DNA of 64,000 nucleotides from Solibacillus sp. FSL R7-0682 (GCF_038005985.1 NZ_JBBOUI010000001.1:2500001-2564000); one strand, 5' to 3'. Positions 1 to 9,191 are shown, counted from the first letter of the stretch. Notes: generated by a model not told the origin, from the sequence alone. Numbers and translations are program-made.

Positions 1-405
1 TTTGACAGATGCCCCCATTGAGATTGCCGCTTCAATTACACCTTTTGGGACATCGAGTAATGATTGTTCTACAAGACGTGCATAATGGGCAATGGCAATA
101 ATGGACAATGGCACTGTGGCAGCAACTGTGCCTATCGCAGTTCCAATAACTAACCGAGTGAATGGAATTAAAAATACAACTAATAATAAAAACGGAAAAG
201 AACGAATTACATTCACAACGAGACTGAGCACATGATATACGAATCGATTTTCAAGCAACTTCCCTTTGCCACAAAGATACAAAAATGTTCCTATGGGCAA
301 GCCCACGAAAATCGCTGCAACAATTGAGATACCAACCATAAAAAATGTTTCGCCAATTGCTCCCCAAATTTCGGCCTCATATTGCACTAATACTTCAGGC
401 ATCAT
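1..405 (-). CDS. metI: Methionine-type ABC importer permease, MetI-like (3' end cut by window edge)
   Basis: The minus-strand frame is open from an ATG at 405 to the left edge, so only the first 135 residues are present. They read as a MetI-family permease: an N-terminal membrane helix (IGETFFMVGISIVAAIF), a segment RSFPFLLLVVFLIPFTR, and the start of the permease EAA loop (PKGVIEAAISMGAS). The start overlaps the stop of the ATPase gene before it, and GGGAGG lies 5 nt before the first of two adjacent ATG codons. Known role of the family: with MetN and MetQ it imports methionine across the cytoplasmic membrane. The binding protein gene is not in the window. Confidence 0.85.
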   Translation of the reverse strand, partial: MMPEVLVQYEAEIWGAIGETFFMVGISIVAAIFVGLPIGTFLYLCGKGKLLENRFVYHVLSLVVNVIRSFPFLLLVVFLIPFTRLVIGTAIGTVAATVPLSIIAIAHYARLVEQSLLDVPKGVIEAAISMGASVK

Positions 406-1141
406 GATCGCCTCCCTTCACAAGCTGATCTACAAAGCTTTGTGGATGCGGCTCTTTCATTTGAATGCCTGTCCGTTCAAGTTCGAGCGTTTCATAAACT
501 TGTCCCCTATCCAATACGGTTGCCCGGTGACAAATACTTTTAATAACGCCAAGCTCATGGCTTACAAGAACAATCGTAACCCCTAACGTTTCATTTATTT
601 TTTGTAACACCTGTAAGATCTCAGCTGTCGTATTCGTATCCAATGCAGAAGTCGGCTCATCGCAGAGTAATACAGCTGGTTCATTGGCAAGTGCCCGCGC
701 AATAGCTACCCGTTGCTTTTGTCCCCCACTTAATTGGGCGGGATATTGCTGGGCTAAATGATCAAGCCCGACAAACTGTAGGCACTCCATTACACGAGCA
801 TGACGCGCTTTTTTCGGATGGTCCGCTAACACTAATGCAATTTCCACATTGGCATAAACAGTTTTATTTGAAACGAGATGAAAATGCTGAAAAATTATTC
901 CGATTGATTTTCTTGCCTCACGTAATTGCTTCCCTTTAAAACTAGTTAGTTGTTGGCCATTAACAAAAACTTTCCCTTGATCAGGAACTTCCAGTAAATT
1001 GATTAAGCGAAGTAACGTAGATTTCCCCGCTCCACTCGTACCGATTAACCCGTGAACCTCTCCCTTTTCAATTTGTAACGTCACGTCTCTTATTGCCTCA
1101 AAAGACCCAAAACGTTTAGAGATGCGCTGTAATTGAATCAC
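395..1141 (-). CDS. metN: Methionine-type ABC importer ATPase, MetN-like, without NIL domain
   Basis: ABC ATPase with Walker A GTSGAGKST, signature LSGGQKQR, Walker B VLLCDEPTSALD and H-loop VSHE. It couples to the MetI-like permease, whose gene overlaps its stop. The GTG at 1141 is preferred as start: GGAAGGG sits about 9 nt upstream and the protein then begins VIQLQRISKRFG as in the family. An ATG at 1159 would leave a leader of only about 8 nt from the promoter seen upstream. The protein is about 248 residues against roughly 340 for B. subtilis MetN. It ends soon after the ABC core, so the C-terminal methionine-sensing NIL/ACT-like domain is absent. No SAM riboswitch was seen upstream. Confidence 0.8.
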   Translation of the reverse strand: MIQLQRISKRFGSFEAIRDVTLQIEKGEVHGLIGTSGAGKSTLLRLINLLEVPDQGKVFVNGQQLTSFKGKQLREARKSIGIIFQHFHLVSNKTVYANVEIALVLADHPKKARHARVMECLQFVGLDHLAQQYPAQLSGGQKQRVAIARALANEPAVLLCDEPTSALDTNTTAEILQVLQKINETLGVTIVLVSHELGVIKSICHRATVLDRGQVYETLELERTGIQMKEPHPQSFVDQLVKGGDHDA

Positions 1142-1173
1142 TTTAAAACACCCTTCCATGCATAACGACTCTT

Positions 1174-1202
1174 ATTATAGTAGAAGAGGTTTCAACTGTC
1201 AC
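1174..1202 (-). promoter_or_regulatory. SigA-type promoter of metN-metI
   Basis: On the minus strand there is a -35 GTGACA (1202-1197), a 17-bp spacer and a perfect -10 TATAAT (1179-1174). Transcription would begin about 1167. Confidence 0.6.
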
Positions 1203-1284
1203 CATTGAAAGTGTGCTTTCCACTAATGAATTTAAGTTCACTATATAAATGAATTGGTGTTACTAAAAATTTGTATAATAAGAG

Positions 1285-1797
1285 TTAATTCGTATAAAGA
1301 GATTTTAATAAATAGTTACCATGTTCGGACTTACCTTCAACAAAAATAAATTCGTAAGAAATGTTATAAATACCCAAAATAATAATGACTTCATTTTTTT
1401 CGGGAATGAAAGCTCTAAATTCAAAATGTTTATAATCAAAATCATCCATTATTGGGTGTTCATTGGCAGCATCACCATATGTAATGGAATTATTCTCTTT
1501 ATTGATGCTAACTGAAGGGGCAATAACCTTCTCTAAATAGTCATAGTCTTTATTTAACATGGCTTCAATCACTCTCAATGACAAGTTTAACGTTTCTCGA
1601 AGTCGATCATGATCTATTGCTTCCAAATTCGTATTACTAAATTCACTAGTACTTGTTTCTACATCTAACAAGGATTCTTCGTTAGATGATGAGGTAATTA
1701 CTTTTTTATCAGTAGTATTTGACATAAATAACGAAACAGTAACAATTACACTTATTACGAAAAGTAAAATTATAATTGATATGAACTTTCTTAACAT
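1285..1797 (-). CDS. Hypothetical membrane-anchored extracytoplasmic protein
   Basis: No family recognised. One N-terminal membrane helix (ISIIILLFVISVIVTVSLFM) follows a short basic segment, then a Ser/Thr/Glu-rich linker and a soluble domain of about 120 residues. This looks like a protein anchored outside the membrane. ATG at 1797 is chosen because GGGAGAG lies 8 nt upstream; the in-frame GTG at 1806 overlaps that site. It is transcribed away from the sigma factor gene that starts at 1893. Confidence 0.6.
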   Translation of the reverse strand: MLRKFISIIILLFVISVIVTVSLFMSNTTDKKVITSSSNEESLLDVETSTSEFSNTNLEAIDHDRLRETLNLSLRVIEAMLNKDYDYLEKVIAPSVSINKENNSITYGDAANEHPIMDDFDYKHFEFRAFIPEKNEVIIILGIYNISYEFIFVEGKSEHGNYLLKSLYTN

Positions 1798-1892
1798 ATT
1801 TTTCACTCTCCCAACTTTTTACCTTATTTTACAAATTATTCGTCACATTTCATATTATTCAATTGTCTTACTTTTTGAAAGGAGGGAATGGC

Positions 1893-2408
1893 ATGTACCA
1901 AAAAACAAGTGCAATAAATTTTATAAAAGAAGAAAATAAAGAAATCGAATTGTTTGTACAAGTACATTACGACAGGATTTACAAATACTGCTTTCGTATT
2001 TTAAGGAATATACAAGATGCAGAAGATGCAGTTCAAGAAATATTTATGAAAGCAATTAATAGTGGAAAGTTGTCGAAGGTGGAAAATGAGAGTGCATGGT
2101 TATTTAAAATCTCTTATTTTCATTGTCTAAATAAAATAAAAAGACAAAGGATATTAGCATTCATTCCATTTACCGATCAAAATGACTCTAGTTTAGTTGT
2201 TGAAAATCAATATGAAGACGAGCTTCAATTCATCTTGGTGCGTTTAAAGCCTGAAGAAAGGGCATTAGTCGTATTAAGGATTATAGAAGGATATAGTTTT
2301 GAAGAAATCGCTCTTATTATCGAAAAACCTTCTGCCACCATCCGAAAGCGATATGAACGCCTGAAGGCTAAAATCAAGAGTATACTAGAAGAGGATGTGC
2401 GTTCATGA
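1893..2408 (+). CDS. ECF RNA polymerase sigma factor
   Basis: About 171 residues with both ECF regions. Region 2 is HYDRIYKYCFRILRNIQDAEDAVQEIF; region 4 is LRIIEGYSFEEIALIIEKPSATIRKR, a helix-turn-helix for the -35 element. The ATG at 1893 follows AAAGGAGGG; an in-frame TTG at 1863 lies upstream of that site and is rejected. The gene overlaps the next one by 4 nt (ATGA), the usual sigma/anti-sigma layout. Confidence 0.9.
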   Translation: MYQKTSAINFIKEENKEIELFVQVHYDRIYKYCFRILRNIQDAEDAVQEIFMKAINSGKLSKVENESAWLFKISYFHCLNKIKRQRILAFIPFTDQNDSSLVVENQYEDELQFILVRLKPEERALVVLRIIEGYSFEEIALIIEKPSATIRKRYERLKAKIKSILEEDVRS

Positions 2409-3358
2409 ATAAAATCAAGAACTTTGAGGAGTTTGAAAAACGATTAAGAAATGAGCCGATAGCTATGCAACCCATGCAAAAACAAAAACTAATTCAGCGA
2501 TTGGCAACTTATTCACAGCCGAAAACAAAACGTCTATCCTTCGTGTTGATTATTAGCATGTTTTTACTGTTTTCTGTTGCAGCTGCCGGAGCTGGAGGTT
2601 TTTCTGGGCTTACCTTTTTTAAAAACGATGGTTCTACGATAATCGAAATGGATACAATGTCGGAAGAAGAGATGAGGCCACATCTTGTTTCAAATAAAAT
2701 CATCAAGAAGAATTTAAACTTAATGGATGAACTAAGGAAAACAGTACCTGAGGGGAAGTTTCTCTATTTTTTAGATGTGAATGTATATGAACAAACAGGT
2801 GAGATTAATATATTTCATCTATACAATCATCAATCGATTAAAAATGTAGATGAAATACCACGGTCTTTCGCCAAAAACATAAACTTGCAAAACTCCATAC
2901 TAAACGATTATGAAATTAAAAATGGAACTATAATCTATAATACACCACATAGTACAATCGATGATTTAGAAAACCTAGCAAAGAAGCTCCAGCAGCAGGC
3001 TAAGGAATCGAACAAATATTACGGCATCCTTGAAGGAGATTTGACTCAAGATATCGGATCTGTTTCACTTTGGTATGAAACGAATGATTTTCCGTTCTTC
3101 AAAAGTTTTGAGATAACTATACAATCCATAAATAGGAATGTGAAAACTAGTGAGGATTTATCTAGCTTTACAAAGATAAATAGTGAGCTGGGAGACAATG
3201 TTTATTATAGTGAAGATGAAAGAAAGCTACTCGTTGTCACTAAAGATGACCATAAAAATTATTTAATATCGGTTCGTAATCCTGTCATTTCTGAGGGAAA
3301 TATTGAACTACAGCGTTTTATTGATGTTGCTAAACACTTAGTGCATGGAAAAGAGTAA
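2405..3358 (+). CDS. Putative anti-sigma factor (membrane protein)
   Basis: 317 residues: a cytoplasmic N-terminus of about 42 residues, one membrane helix (FVLIISMFLLFSVAAAGAG) and a large extracytoplasmic domain without a recognised motif. Translational overlap with the ECF sigma gene and this topology support the anti-sigma role, which is inferred from context because no zinc anti-sigma HxxxCxxC motif is visible. Confidence 0.65.
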   Translation: MNKIKNFEEFEKRLRNEPIAMQPMQKQKLIQRLATYSQPKTKRLSFVLIISMFLLFSVAAAGAGGFSGLTFFKNDGSTIIEMDTMSEEEMRPHLVSNKIIKKNLNLMDELRKTVPEGKFLYFLDVNVYEQTGEINIFHLYNHQSIKNVDEIPRSFAKNINLQNSILNDYEIKNGTIIYNTPHSTIDDLENLAKKLQQQAKESNKYYGILEGDLTQDIGSVSLWYETNDFPFFKSFEITIQSINRNVKTSEDLSSFTKINSELGDNVYYSEDERKLLVVTKDDHKNYLISVRNPVISEGNIELQRFIDVAKHLVHGKE

Positions 3359-3502
3359 CACCACTTGTCAATGAATTACTAACTTTTGATATTTTTGAGG
3401 CTAATTATCTAAACCATTTTAATTTAAAATTTGAATGTTTCCAACAAACTTTGCCCATAATAGCAGTGCATACAAATGCAAAAAAAGAAAGGACGTGTCA
3501 CT

Positions 3503-4003
3503 ATGGGCATACTTGGCGGAAATCCTAAAGATGAACCTTTACATTACGGAGAAGTTTTTGACATTTGGACTCACTTAATCACAAATTATGGAAAGATTGC
3601 AGGCTATCAAACTTTTTACAATCATGCGGGTGATGAGGATTTAAAAAAATTGATTGAAGATGCGCTTCAACAATTAAAACATGAAGTCGGCATTTTAGAA
3701 AAAGTTTTAAAAGCAAATGGGGTTGGCTTACCACCATCACCTCCTGAGCGCCCAATTGCAAAATCAGAAAATATCCCACCTGGGGCAAGATTTTATGATC
3801 CTGAAATTAGCGCTGTCTTTTCTGCGGATATTGCAGCCGGCTTAATTGCTTGTAGCACAGCAATGGGCATGTGCACGAGAGAAGATATCGCGATGATGTA
3901 TGGGCAGTTCCATATGAATAAAGCCCAGCTAGGCGCGAAGCTTTTACACCTTAACAAAAATAAAGGCTGGTTAATCCCACCTCCATTGCACGTTCCTTTG
4001 TAA
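3503..4003 (+). CDS. DUF3231 family protein (ferritin-like fold)
   Basis: About 166 residues with the DUF3231 pattern of paired helices (EVFDIWTHLITNYGKIAGYQTF, DLKKLIEDALQQLKHEV) and the Pro-rich stretch PPSPPERP. The family resembles spore-coat CotF-like proteins, but its function is not established. The ATG at 3503 (AAAGG about 10 nt upstream, then MGILGGNP) is favoured over an in-frame ATG at 3476. The gene sits alone between two convergent sigma/anti-sigma modules. Confidence 0.75.
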   Translation: MGILGGNPKDEPLHYGEVFDIWTHLITNYGKIAGYQTFYNHAGDEDLKKLIEDALQQLKHEVGILEKVLKANGVGLPPSPPERPIAKSENIPPGARFYDPEISAVFSADIAAGLIACSTAMGMCTREDIAMMYGQFHMNKAQLGAKLLHLNKNKGWLIPPPLHVPL

Positions 4004-4066
4004 AGGTAATTTAAATCTTTGAGGTGTGAGTATATACTTCCCGCCTTAGATTTTAACGAAAAATAT

Positions 4067-4113
4067 GCCAAGTACAGCTGACATTTCCCTATGTCCTGTA
4101 CTTGGCTCCTTTT
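4067..4113. terminator. Bidirectional intrinsic terminator
   Basis: An 11-bp perfect stem, GCCAAGTACAG (4067-4077) with CTGTACTTGGC (4096-4106), is followed by a T-rich run on the plus strand. It ends the DUF3231 unit and probably also the convergent anti-sigma gene. Confidence 0.7.
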
Positions 4114-4128
4114 ATTATACACGCTTTG

Positions 4129-5253
4129 TCATTTAAACCGAATTAAATACATCGCTCGGTCCTGCCCCTCCCCATTTACTACGAGTGTACCCTGTTCGGT
4201 AAAGCGAGGTTTTACTAACCTTTCCTTAATCTTTGGTAAGGATGATGTTCGCTTAAGTTTTCCTTCTTCCAGCTCAAACAGCTGCACCGTATTACTATCA
4301 CCCTTCTGGACAGATAGTGCAAAATGTCGCCCATCTGTTGCGTAAGCATCTACCCCTACAGAAGTTTCAATAATGTTAAACTCATTTGAATTTGTATCTA
4401 TAGTACCTATAATCGCAGGCTGTTGTTCATCTGAATTCCACAGTAAGGCAAAAATATGATTGCCCTTTAACAAAACATTTTGCGCTATTTCATAAGGCAA
4501 TATATAGCTTTCCGTATTTTGTAGCGTTTCAAAGTTATGCACTGAAACTGTCGTGCTCGTTTGTTTATCAAGTTCGACGCTTTCAGAAATCGCAATCTTA
4601 CTACCATCAATTGCAGGACGGCTATTACTGCCCTCTTCAAATTCGCGCAAGCTTTCTTTTTCTCCGGTTAATAAATCTGCTTTCATATATGATGGTTTAT
4701 CATCGTTTAATGCCATATAAATAATCGTATTATCTTTTAATTCTATGCCATAAAAATAGTCATTATTTAGCACTGTAAGTTCATCATGTTTACGATCGTA
4801 AACGTGGATTTTTTCTACGTCCTCCACGGGCTGTGCCCAAACGAGCCAGTTTTCTGAAACCGCATAATCAAAAATTCGACCTACCTCTGAAGTATTCACT
4901 ATTAGTCTCTCGTGTTTCTCAGTTACATCAAAACTAAAAAAACCTTCTGCAGTGTTGTAGACAAATTCATTTGATTCTTCCACGTAGGTAGAAGTAATAA
5001 GCGATTCATATGGGACATTTGGAATAACTACTTTCTCAACTGTAATGTTTTGCTTACTCCATAGAGCCTGCTGAATTGACGGGCCAGCTATAAATATAGT
5101 TAATACAAAGGCTAAACTAGCTATTAATGCTGGTAATACATATGCTTTTTTCTTTTTACTTGGTGGTGTTTCCATTGCACTTCTTGTTTTTTCAATAATA
5201 TTTTTTTTATGAGCAGCTGTATTTCTTAACGGTGTTAATTGATATTTAGTCAT
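4129..5253 (-). CDS. Putative anti-sigma factor with beta-propeller-like outer domain
   Basis: 374 residues: a cytoplasmic basic N-terminus of about 35 residues, one membrane helix (AYVLPALIASLAFVLTIFIAG), then an extracytoplasmic domain. Repeats such as NWLVWAQPVEDVEKIHVYD and NTIIYMALNDDKPSYM suggest propeller blades. Its start overlaps the stop of the ECF sigma gene at 5246, so it is probably the partner that holds that sigma factor at the membrane. The role is inferred from order and topology. Confidence 0.65.
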   Translation of the reverse strand: MTKYQLTPLRNTAAHKKNIIEKTRSAMETPPSKKKKAYVLPALIASLAFVLTIFIAGPSIQQALWSKQNITVEKVVIPNVPYESLITSTYVEESNEFVYNTAEGFFSFDVTEKHERLIVNTSEVGRIFDYAVSENWLVWAQPVEDVEKIHVYDRKHDELTVLNNDYFYGIELKDNTIIYMALNDDKPSYMKADLLTGEKESLREFEEGSNSRPAIDGSKIAISESVELDKQTSTTVSVHNFETLQNTESYILPYEIAQNVLLKGNHIFALLWNSDEQQPAIIGTIDTNSNEFNIIETSVGVDAYATDGRHFALSVQKGDSNTVQLFELEEGKLKRTSSLPKIKERLVKPRFTEQGTLVVNGEGQDRAMYLIRFK

Positions 5254-5764
5254 CTAAAAGCACCTCCCATACTTCTTTTTCAAGCTTTTGCTTTAATAAT
5301 TCCTTGCCCTTTTTCAAACGTGATTTGATCGTACTTTCAGGGGCATCTATTAATAACGAAATGTCCTTTACAGATAAGCTTTCCAAATAAAAGTAAACGA
5401 TCGCCTCACGGTGCTTTATTGGTAAAGACAAAATGGCTTCGTCTAATAACGTTAACTCCTCTTGATGAACGAGCCGATCCGTATGTATGATTCTTTCTTT
5501 CTGAAGTATCAATTCGGAAATTTTCACCTTCTTATATGTCCAACTTTTTAAATAATCTTTACACGTATTGGCCGTGATTCGTGATAAATACGCACGGAGC
5601 TCCCCTTTTTCATCATAATTTGAATGATAAAACTTAATAAATGCTTCTTGTACCATATCTTCGGCAACATAAGGATCTTTCACATAATAATAAGCAATGC
5701 GGTACAGTAAATCGGTGTACGCCTCCATTACTTGTTCAACCAATTGGGAAGATTGCAATTCCAT
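5246..5764 (-). CDS. ECF RNA polymerase sigma factor
   Basis: 172 residues with region 2 (LLYRIAYYYVKDPYVAEDMVQEAFIKFY) and region 4 (KHREAIVYFYLESLSVKDISLLIDAPESTIKSRL). The ATG at 5764 lies only about 3 nt after GGAGG, so the in-frame TTG at 5758 (about 9 nt away) may be the real start. It overlaps its putative anti-sigma gene by 8 nt. The module is convergent with the other ECF module at 1893-3358. Confidence 0.88.
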   Translation of the reverse strand: MELQSSQLVEQVMEAYTDLLYRIAYYYVKDPYVAEDMVQEAFIKFYHSNYDEKGELRAYLSRITANTCKDYLKSWTYKKVKISELILQKERIIHTDRLVHQEELTLLDEAILSLPIKHREAIVYFYLESLSVKDISLLIDAPESTIKSRLKKGKELLKQKLEKEVWEVLLDD

Positions 5765-5820
5765 CTCCCTCCTCTCTCTTCATAAACGATGCTATATGTA
5801 AAAAAGACGAAAAAATAGTT

Positions 5821-5868
5821 AAAAATAAAAAAATGCTAAACAGCCTTGGACTTTGATGGGCGTTTAGC
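5821..5868 (-). terminator. Intrinsic terminator of the acetyltransferase gene at 5886
   Basis: Read on the minus strand, stem GCTAAAC-GCC/GGC-GTTTAGC (5835-5868) is followed by a long T tract (5821-5833). Confidence 0.7.
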
Positions 5869-5885
5869 GGTTAACTTTTCATTTA

Positions 5886-6332
5886 TTACACACGAGATTT
5901 AAGATTTTTACTTAGGAATACTAATCTTTCTATTTCTTCAAAACCGTTCTTCTTATAAAATGCTTCGGCTGGTATCCCTCTATCTGTAAGTAGTGTAATA
6001 TTACTAATATTGTGATCTAGCTCTTTTATTAAATAGTTTAAGAGTCCCTTTCCAATCCCTTTATTTTGATGCTGCAAACTTATACACATTTCGTTAATAA
6101 AATACTCATCTCCGCTCCACCAACTTCTATTTACACCTAATATAAATCCGATAATCTCTTCGTTTTCTACTGCTAAAACGCCTAAAAATCCAGGTGTATG
6201 ATAAAAATCTAGTAAATACTTGTGTGCTTTAGTATATGTCCATTTATCATTCCATGGCTCATCATTAAATACTTCGATAAATGTTTTTGTACAATTCATT
6301 AAATCGTTTTCTTCTAATAGTTTAAATTCCAA
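5886..6332 (-). CDS. GNAT family N-acetyltransferase
   Basis: 148 residues with the GNAT acetyl-CoA motif QHQNKGIGKGLLNYLIKEL and the beta4 segment IIGFILGVNRSWW; the C-terminal AEAFYKKNGFEEIERLVFL matches the last GNAT strands. Substrate unknown. It is a single gene with its own terminator. Confidence 0.85.
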   Translation of the reverse strand: MEFKLLEENDLMNCTKTFIEVFNDEPWNDKWTYTKAHKYLLDFYHTPGFLGVLAVENEEIIGFILGVNRSWWSGDEYFINEMCISLQHQNKGIGKGLLNYLIKELDHNISNITLLTDRGIPAEAFYKKNGFEEIERLVFLSKNLKSRV

Positions 6333-6571
6333 GACAAGTTCTTCCTCTCATTATATTGATTATTCAAATTTTATTATAAACGGATATTAATACATAGCGT
6401 TAATTCGATTACAAATATTCCATTCTTTCTATGAAGGTAAAACAAAGAAAACTCTCGTCTTTTTAATCCTTAGTAAATCAATAAGAAAAATAAATCATGT
6501 TTGTATTGACGGATTATTTTGCACTATGTTAAGGTTAGAAACAAATTTAGGATTTAATGGAAGGTGAATGT

Positions 6572-7351
6572 ATGACAAATGGACTTAATCTCGAAATAAA
6601 TCAGCTTTCAAAGCATTTCGGTCAAAAGGAAGTTTTAAAACAATTGGATTTAACTATTCCCTCAGGTCAATTTGTAGCGGTTGTTGGGAAAAGTGGCTGT
6701 GGTAAAAGTACATTACTTCGATTATTAGCTGGACTTGAGCAACAGTCAGGCGGTGAAATTTTGCAGGATGGTCAAAAATATAGTGAAGCAAAAAATGTTC
6801 GTGTCATGTTTCAAGAGGACCGACTACTTCCGTGGCTATCCGTACTGGAAAATGTCGGAGTTGGTACAGAACTCGCTAAAGGTTGGCAAGTATTAGCTAA
6901 TAGATCCCTACAGCAAGTAGGATTAATTGACCGAGCGAATGAGTGGCCAAGTGTTTTATCTGGGGGGCAAAAACAGCGCGTATCACTAGCAAGAGCATTG
7001 TCAGCGAACCCTAAATTGTTATTATTAGATGAACCTCTTGGCGCATTAGATGCGTTAACTCGTTTAGAAATGCAAAGTTTAATTGAAGATTTATGGCTTT
7101 CAAAAAAATACACAACTATTCTTGTAACACATGATGTATCAGAGGCAATTGCTTTAGCTGATCGAATCATCGTTATTGAGGATGGAAAGGTAACAGTAGA
7201 CCTTGAAGTTCCGTTACCTCGTCCACGCATACGATCAAATGAAACATTTATTCAGCTTGAGGAATTATTACTGAAACGTCTTTTAGGTCAAAATATTGAA
7301 CAAGAGAAAATTCATCAATATGCAACTTCACTTAATGATGTATTTATTTAA
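6572..7351 (+). CDS. ssuB: Aliphatic sulfonate-type ABC importer ATPase, SsuB-like
   Basis: About 259 residues with Walker A VGKSGCGKST, Q-loop region MFQEDRLLPWLSVLENV (typical of the nitrate/sulfonate/taurine group), signature LSGGQKQR and Walker B LLLLDEPLGALD. The ATG at 6572 follows GGAAGGTGA; the ATG at 6557 sits before that site and is rejected. First gene of ssuB-ssuA-ssuC. No SsuD/SsuE monooxygenase lies nearby, so the substrate (sulfonate, taurine or similar) is inferred from family only. Confidence 0.85.
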   Translation: MTNGLNLEINQLSKHFGQKEVLKQLDLTIPSGQFVAVVGKSGCGKSTLLRLLAGLEQQSGGEILQDGQKYSEAKNVRVMFQEDRLLPWLSVLENVGVGTELAKGWQVLANRSLQQVGLIDRANEWPSVLSGGQKQRVSLARALSANPKLLLLDEPLGALDALTRLEMQSLIEDLWLSKKYTTILVTHDVSEAIALADRIIVIEDGKVTVDLEVPLPRPRIRSNETFIQLEELLLKRLLGQNIEQEKIHQYATSLNDVFI

Positions 7352-7388
7352 AAATAATTATCTGAAAATACAAAAAACGAGGTGCACA

Positions 7389-8327
7389 ATGAAAAAATTA
7401 CGATCAATTTTTTTTCTAATAAGTATAGTGTTGGTTTTAGCAGCTTGTAATTCATCTAGTGCTGAGGACAAAAAAATACGTATTGGCTACCAAAAAGGTG
7501 CTACTACATTGCTACTAAAGAACAATGGCGATTTAGAGAAGGAATTAAATGACTTAGGCTATAAAGTAGAGTGGTCTGAATTCAATACCGCAAGCTCTAT
7601 TTTAGAAGCATTAAATGCTGGGGCTATTGATATCGCTAATGGTGGTGATGCTCCATCCGTCATGGCCATTACAAAAGGAATGAATTTCAACTATATTGCA
7701 GCGGAGCAATCTGCACCTCAAGCAGAAGGAATTTTAGTAAAAAACAATGATTCGATTACAACAATTGAAGATTTAAAAGGGAAGAAAGTTGCCTATAACA
7801 AAGCTTCTATTGCGGAATATTTACTTGCTACAGTATTAGAATCCGTCAATTTAACATTAGATGATGTGGAATCTGTTATTTTAAGCCCTGCTGATGCAAG
7901 TGTTGCTTTTGAAAAAGGAGAAGTCGATGCTTGGGTTACATGGGACCCTTTTATGACCGTATCTGAACAAAAGGGAAATACGATTTTAACAACAGCTGAA
8001 GGAATTTTAAATTACCGTAGCTTTTATTTTGCTTCCAATAATCTAGTTGATCATCATCCTGAGGTTGCAAAAGCCTATGTAGATCATGTAATTGAAATCG
8101 GAGCTGGAATTGATCAGGATCCGACTGATGCCGCAAATATTTTGGAGGAAAACACGGGTATTGAGGCAGCCGTTTGGGTAACGGCATTAAATCGTAAATC
8201 TTCCGCACCGACCTATATCGATAACACGGTGTTAGAAGATTTACAACAGTTAAGTGACGATTTACACAAAATCAACTTACTTGAACAGCCAGTGGGAGAT
8301 TTTACGGACTATATTTGGCAGCCTTAG
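7389..8327 (+). CDS. ssuA: Sulfonate/taurine-type ABC importer binding lipoprotein, SsuA-like
   Basis: Begins MKKLRSIFFLISIVLVLAAC: a lipoprotein signal peptide with lipobox LAAC, so it is anchored to the outer face of the membrane. The body has family features RIGYQKG near the N-terminus, ALNAGAIDIANGGDAPSV, and FEKGEVDAWVTWDPF. The ATG at 7389 is preceded by GAGGTG; longer in-frame readings from 7296 overlap the ssuB gene and are rejected. It hands substrate to the SsuC-like permease encoded 12 nt downstream. Confidence 0.88.
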   Translation: MKKLRSIFFLISIVLVLAACNSSSAEDKKIRIGYQKGATTLLLKNNGDLEKELNDLGYKVEWSEFNTASSILEALNAGAIDIANGGDAPSVMAITKGMNFNYIAAEQSAPQAEGILVKNNDSITTIEDLKGKKVAYNKASIAEYLLATVLESVNLTLDDVESVILSPADASVAFEKGEVDAWVTWDPFMTVSEQKGNTILTTAEGILNYRSFYFASNNLVDHHPEVAKAYVDHVIEIGAGIDQDPTDAANILEENTGIEAAVWVTALNRKSSAPTYIDNTVLEDLQQLSDDLHKINLLEQPVGDFTDYIWQP

Positions 8328-8339
8328 GAGGTAGTTAAA

Positions 8340-9113
8340 ATGAAAGAAAAAAGTAAGAAGCTACACAACATAATTGCACCGTGGATTATACCAATTACAA
8401 TCATTGTTTTCTGGCAGATTAGTGCGAAGTTAGGCTGGATATCGAATACGATTTTGCCAGCACCTTCTGAAGTGATTCAGGCAGGTATTACACAAGCGCA
8501 AAAAGGGGTTTTATGGGACCATTTACAAATTAGTTTTACCCGTGCCACTATCGGTTTTGTCATCGGAAGCGGACTAGCCTTATTTATCGGTATCGTAAAT
8601 GGTGCCTTCCCATTTGCTCAAAGATATTTGGATACGTCCATTCAAATGTTTCGAAATATCCCAAACCTAGCATTAATCCCCCTTGTCATCATCTGGTTTG
8701 GAGTTGGAGAAGAAGGGAAAATCTTTTTAGTCGCAATCAGTGTGTTTTTCCCCGTATATATAAATACGTATCATGGCATTCGCAATGTAGATCCTAAACT
8801 AATAGAAATGGCGAAAATCTACAACTTATCCAGTGTTCATTTATTTACAAAAGTCATTTTATTAGGTGCGCTCCCTTCCATTCTAGTTGGGATTCGTTAT
8901 GCATTAGGGGTTATGTGGCTTACATTAATAGTTGCAGAAACAGTAGCGGCAAGCTCTGGAATTGGCTACATGTCTATGAATGCTAGAGAATATATGCAGC
9001 TTGACATTGTTGTATTAGCGATTTTGTTATATGCCCTACTCGGAAAATTGGCCGATTTAATTGCGCAACTATTAGAGAAAAAATTATTAAAATGGAACCC
9101 TGCATATCGTTAA
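8340..9113 (+). CDS. ssuC: Sulfonate/taurine-type ABC importer permease, SsuC-like
   Basis: 257 residues, about six membrane helices, and the permease EAA loop (KIYNLSSVHLFTKVILLGALPSILVGIRYALG) that docks on the ATPase. Strong site GGAGG lies 8 nt before ATG. Last gene of the operon; no clear terminator was seen before the repeat at 9192. Confidence 0.88.
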   Translation: MKEKSKKLHNIIAPWIIPITIIVFWQISAKLGWISNTILPAPSEVIQAGITQAQKGVLWDHLQISFTRATIGFVIGSGLALFIGIVNGAFPFAQRYLDTSIQMFRNIPNLALIPLVIIWFGVGEEGKIFLVAISVFFPVYINTYHGIRNVDPKLIEMAKIYNLSSVHLFTKVILLGALPSILVGIRYALGVMWLTLIVAETVAASSGIGYMSMNAREYMQLDIVVLAILLYALLGKLADLIAQLLEKKLLKWNPAYR

Positions 9114-9191
9114 ACTAGCAATATGATTAACCAAATAAAAAATAAACCCTAGCCATAATATTTGCTGCCATTGAAGGTATCACTTTTTGAT

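Noticed and set aside
1160-1284. Possible SAM or T-box riboswitch before metN-metI
   Set aside because: Only about 120 bp with a promoter close to the gene; no S-box core or T-box motif is present.
4091-4345. Plus-strand reading over the anti-sigma gene
   Set aside because: Antisense shadow beginning inside a terminator.
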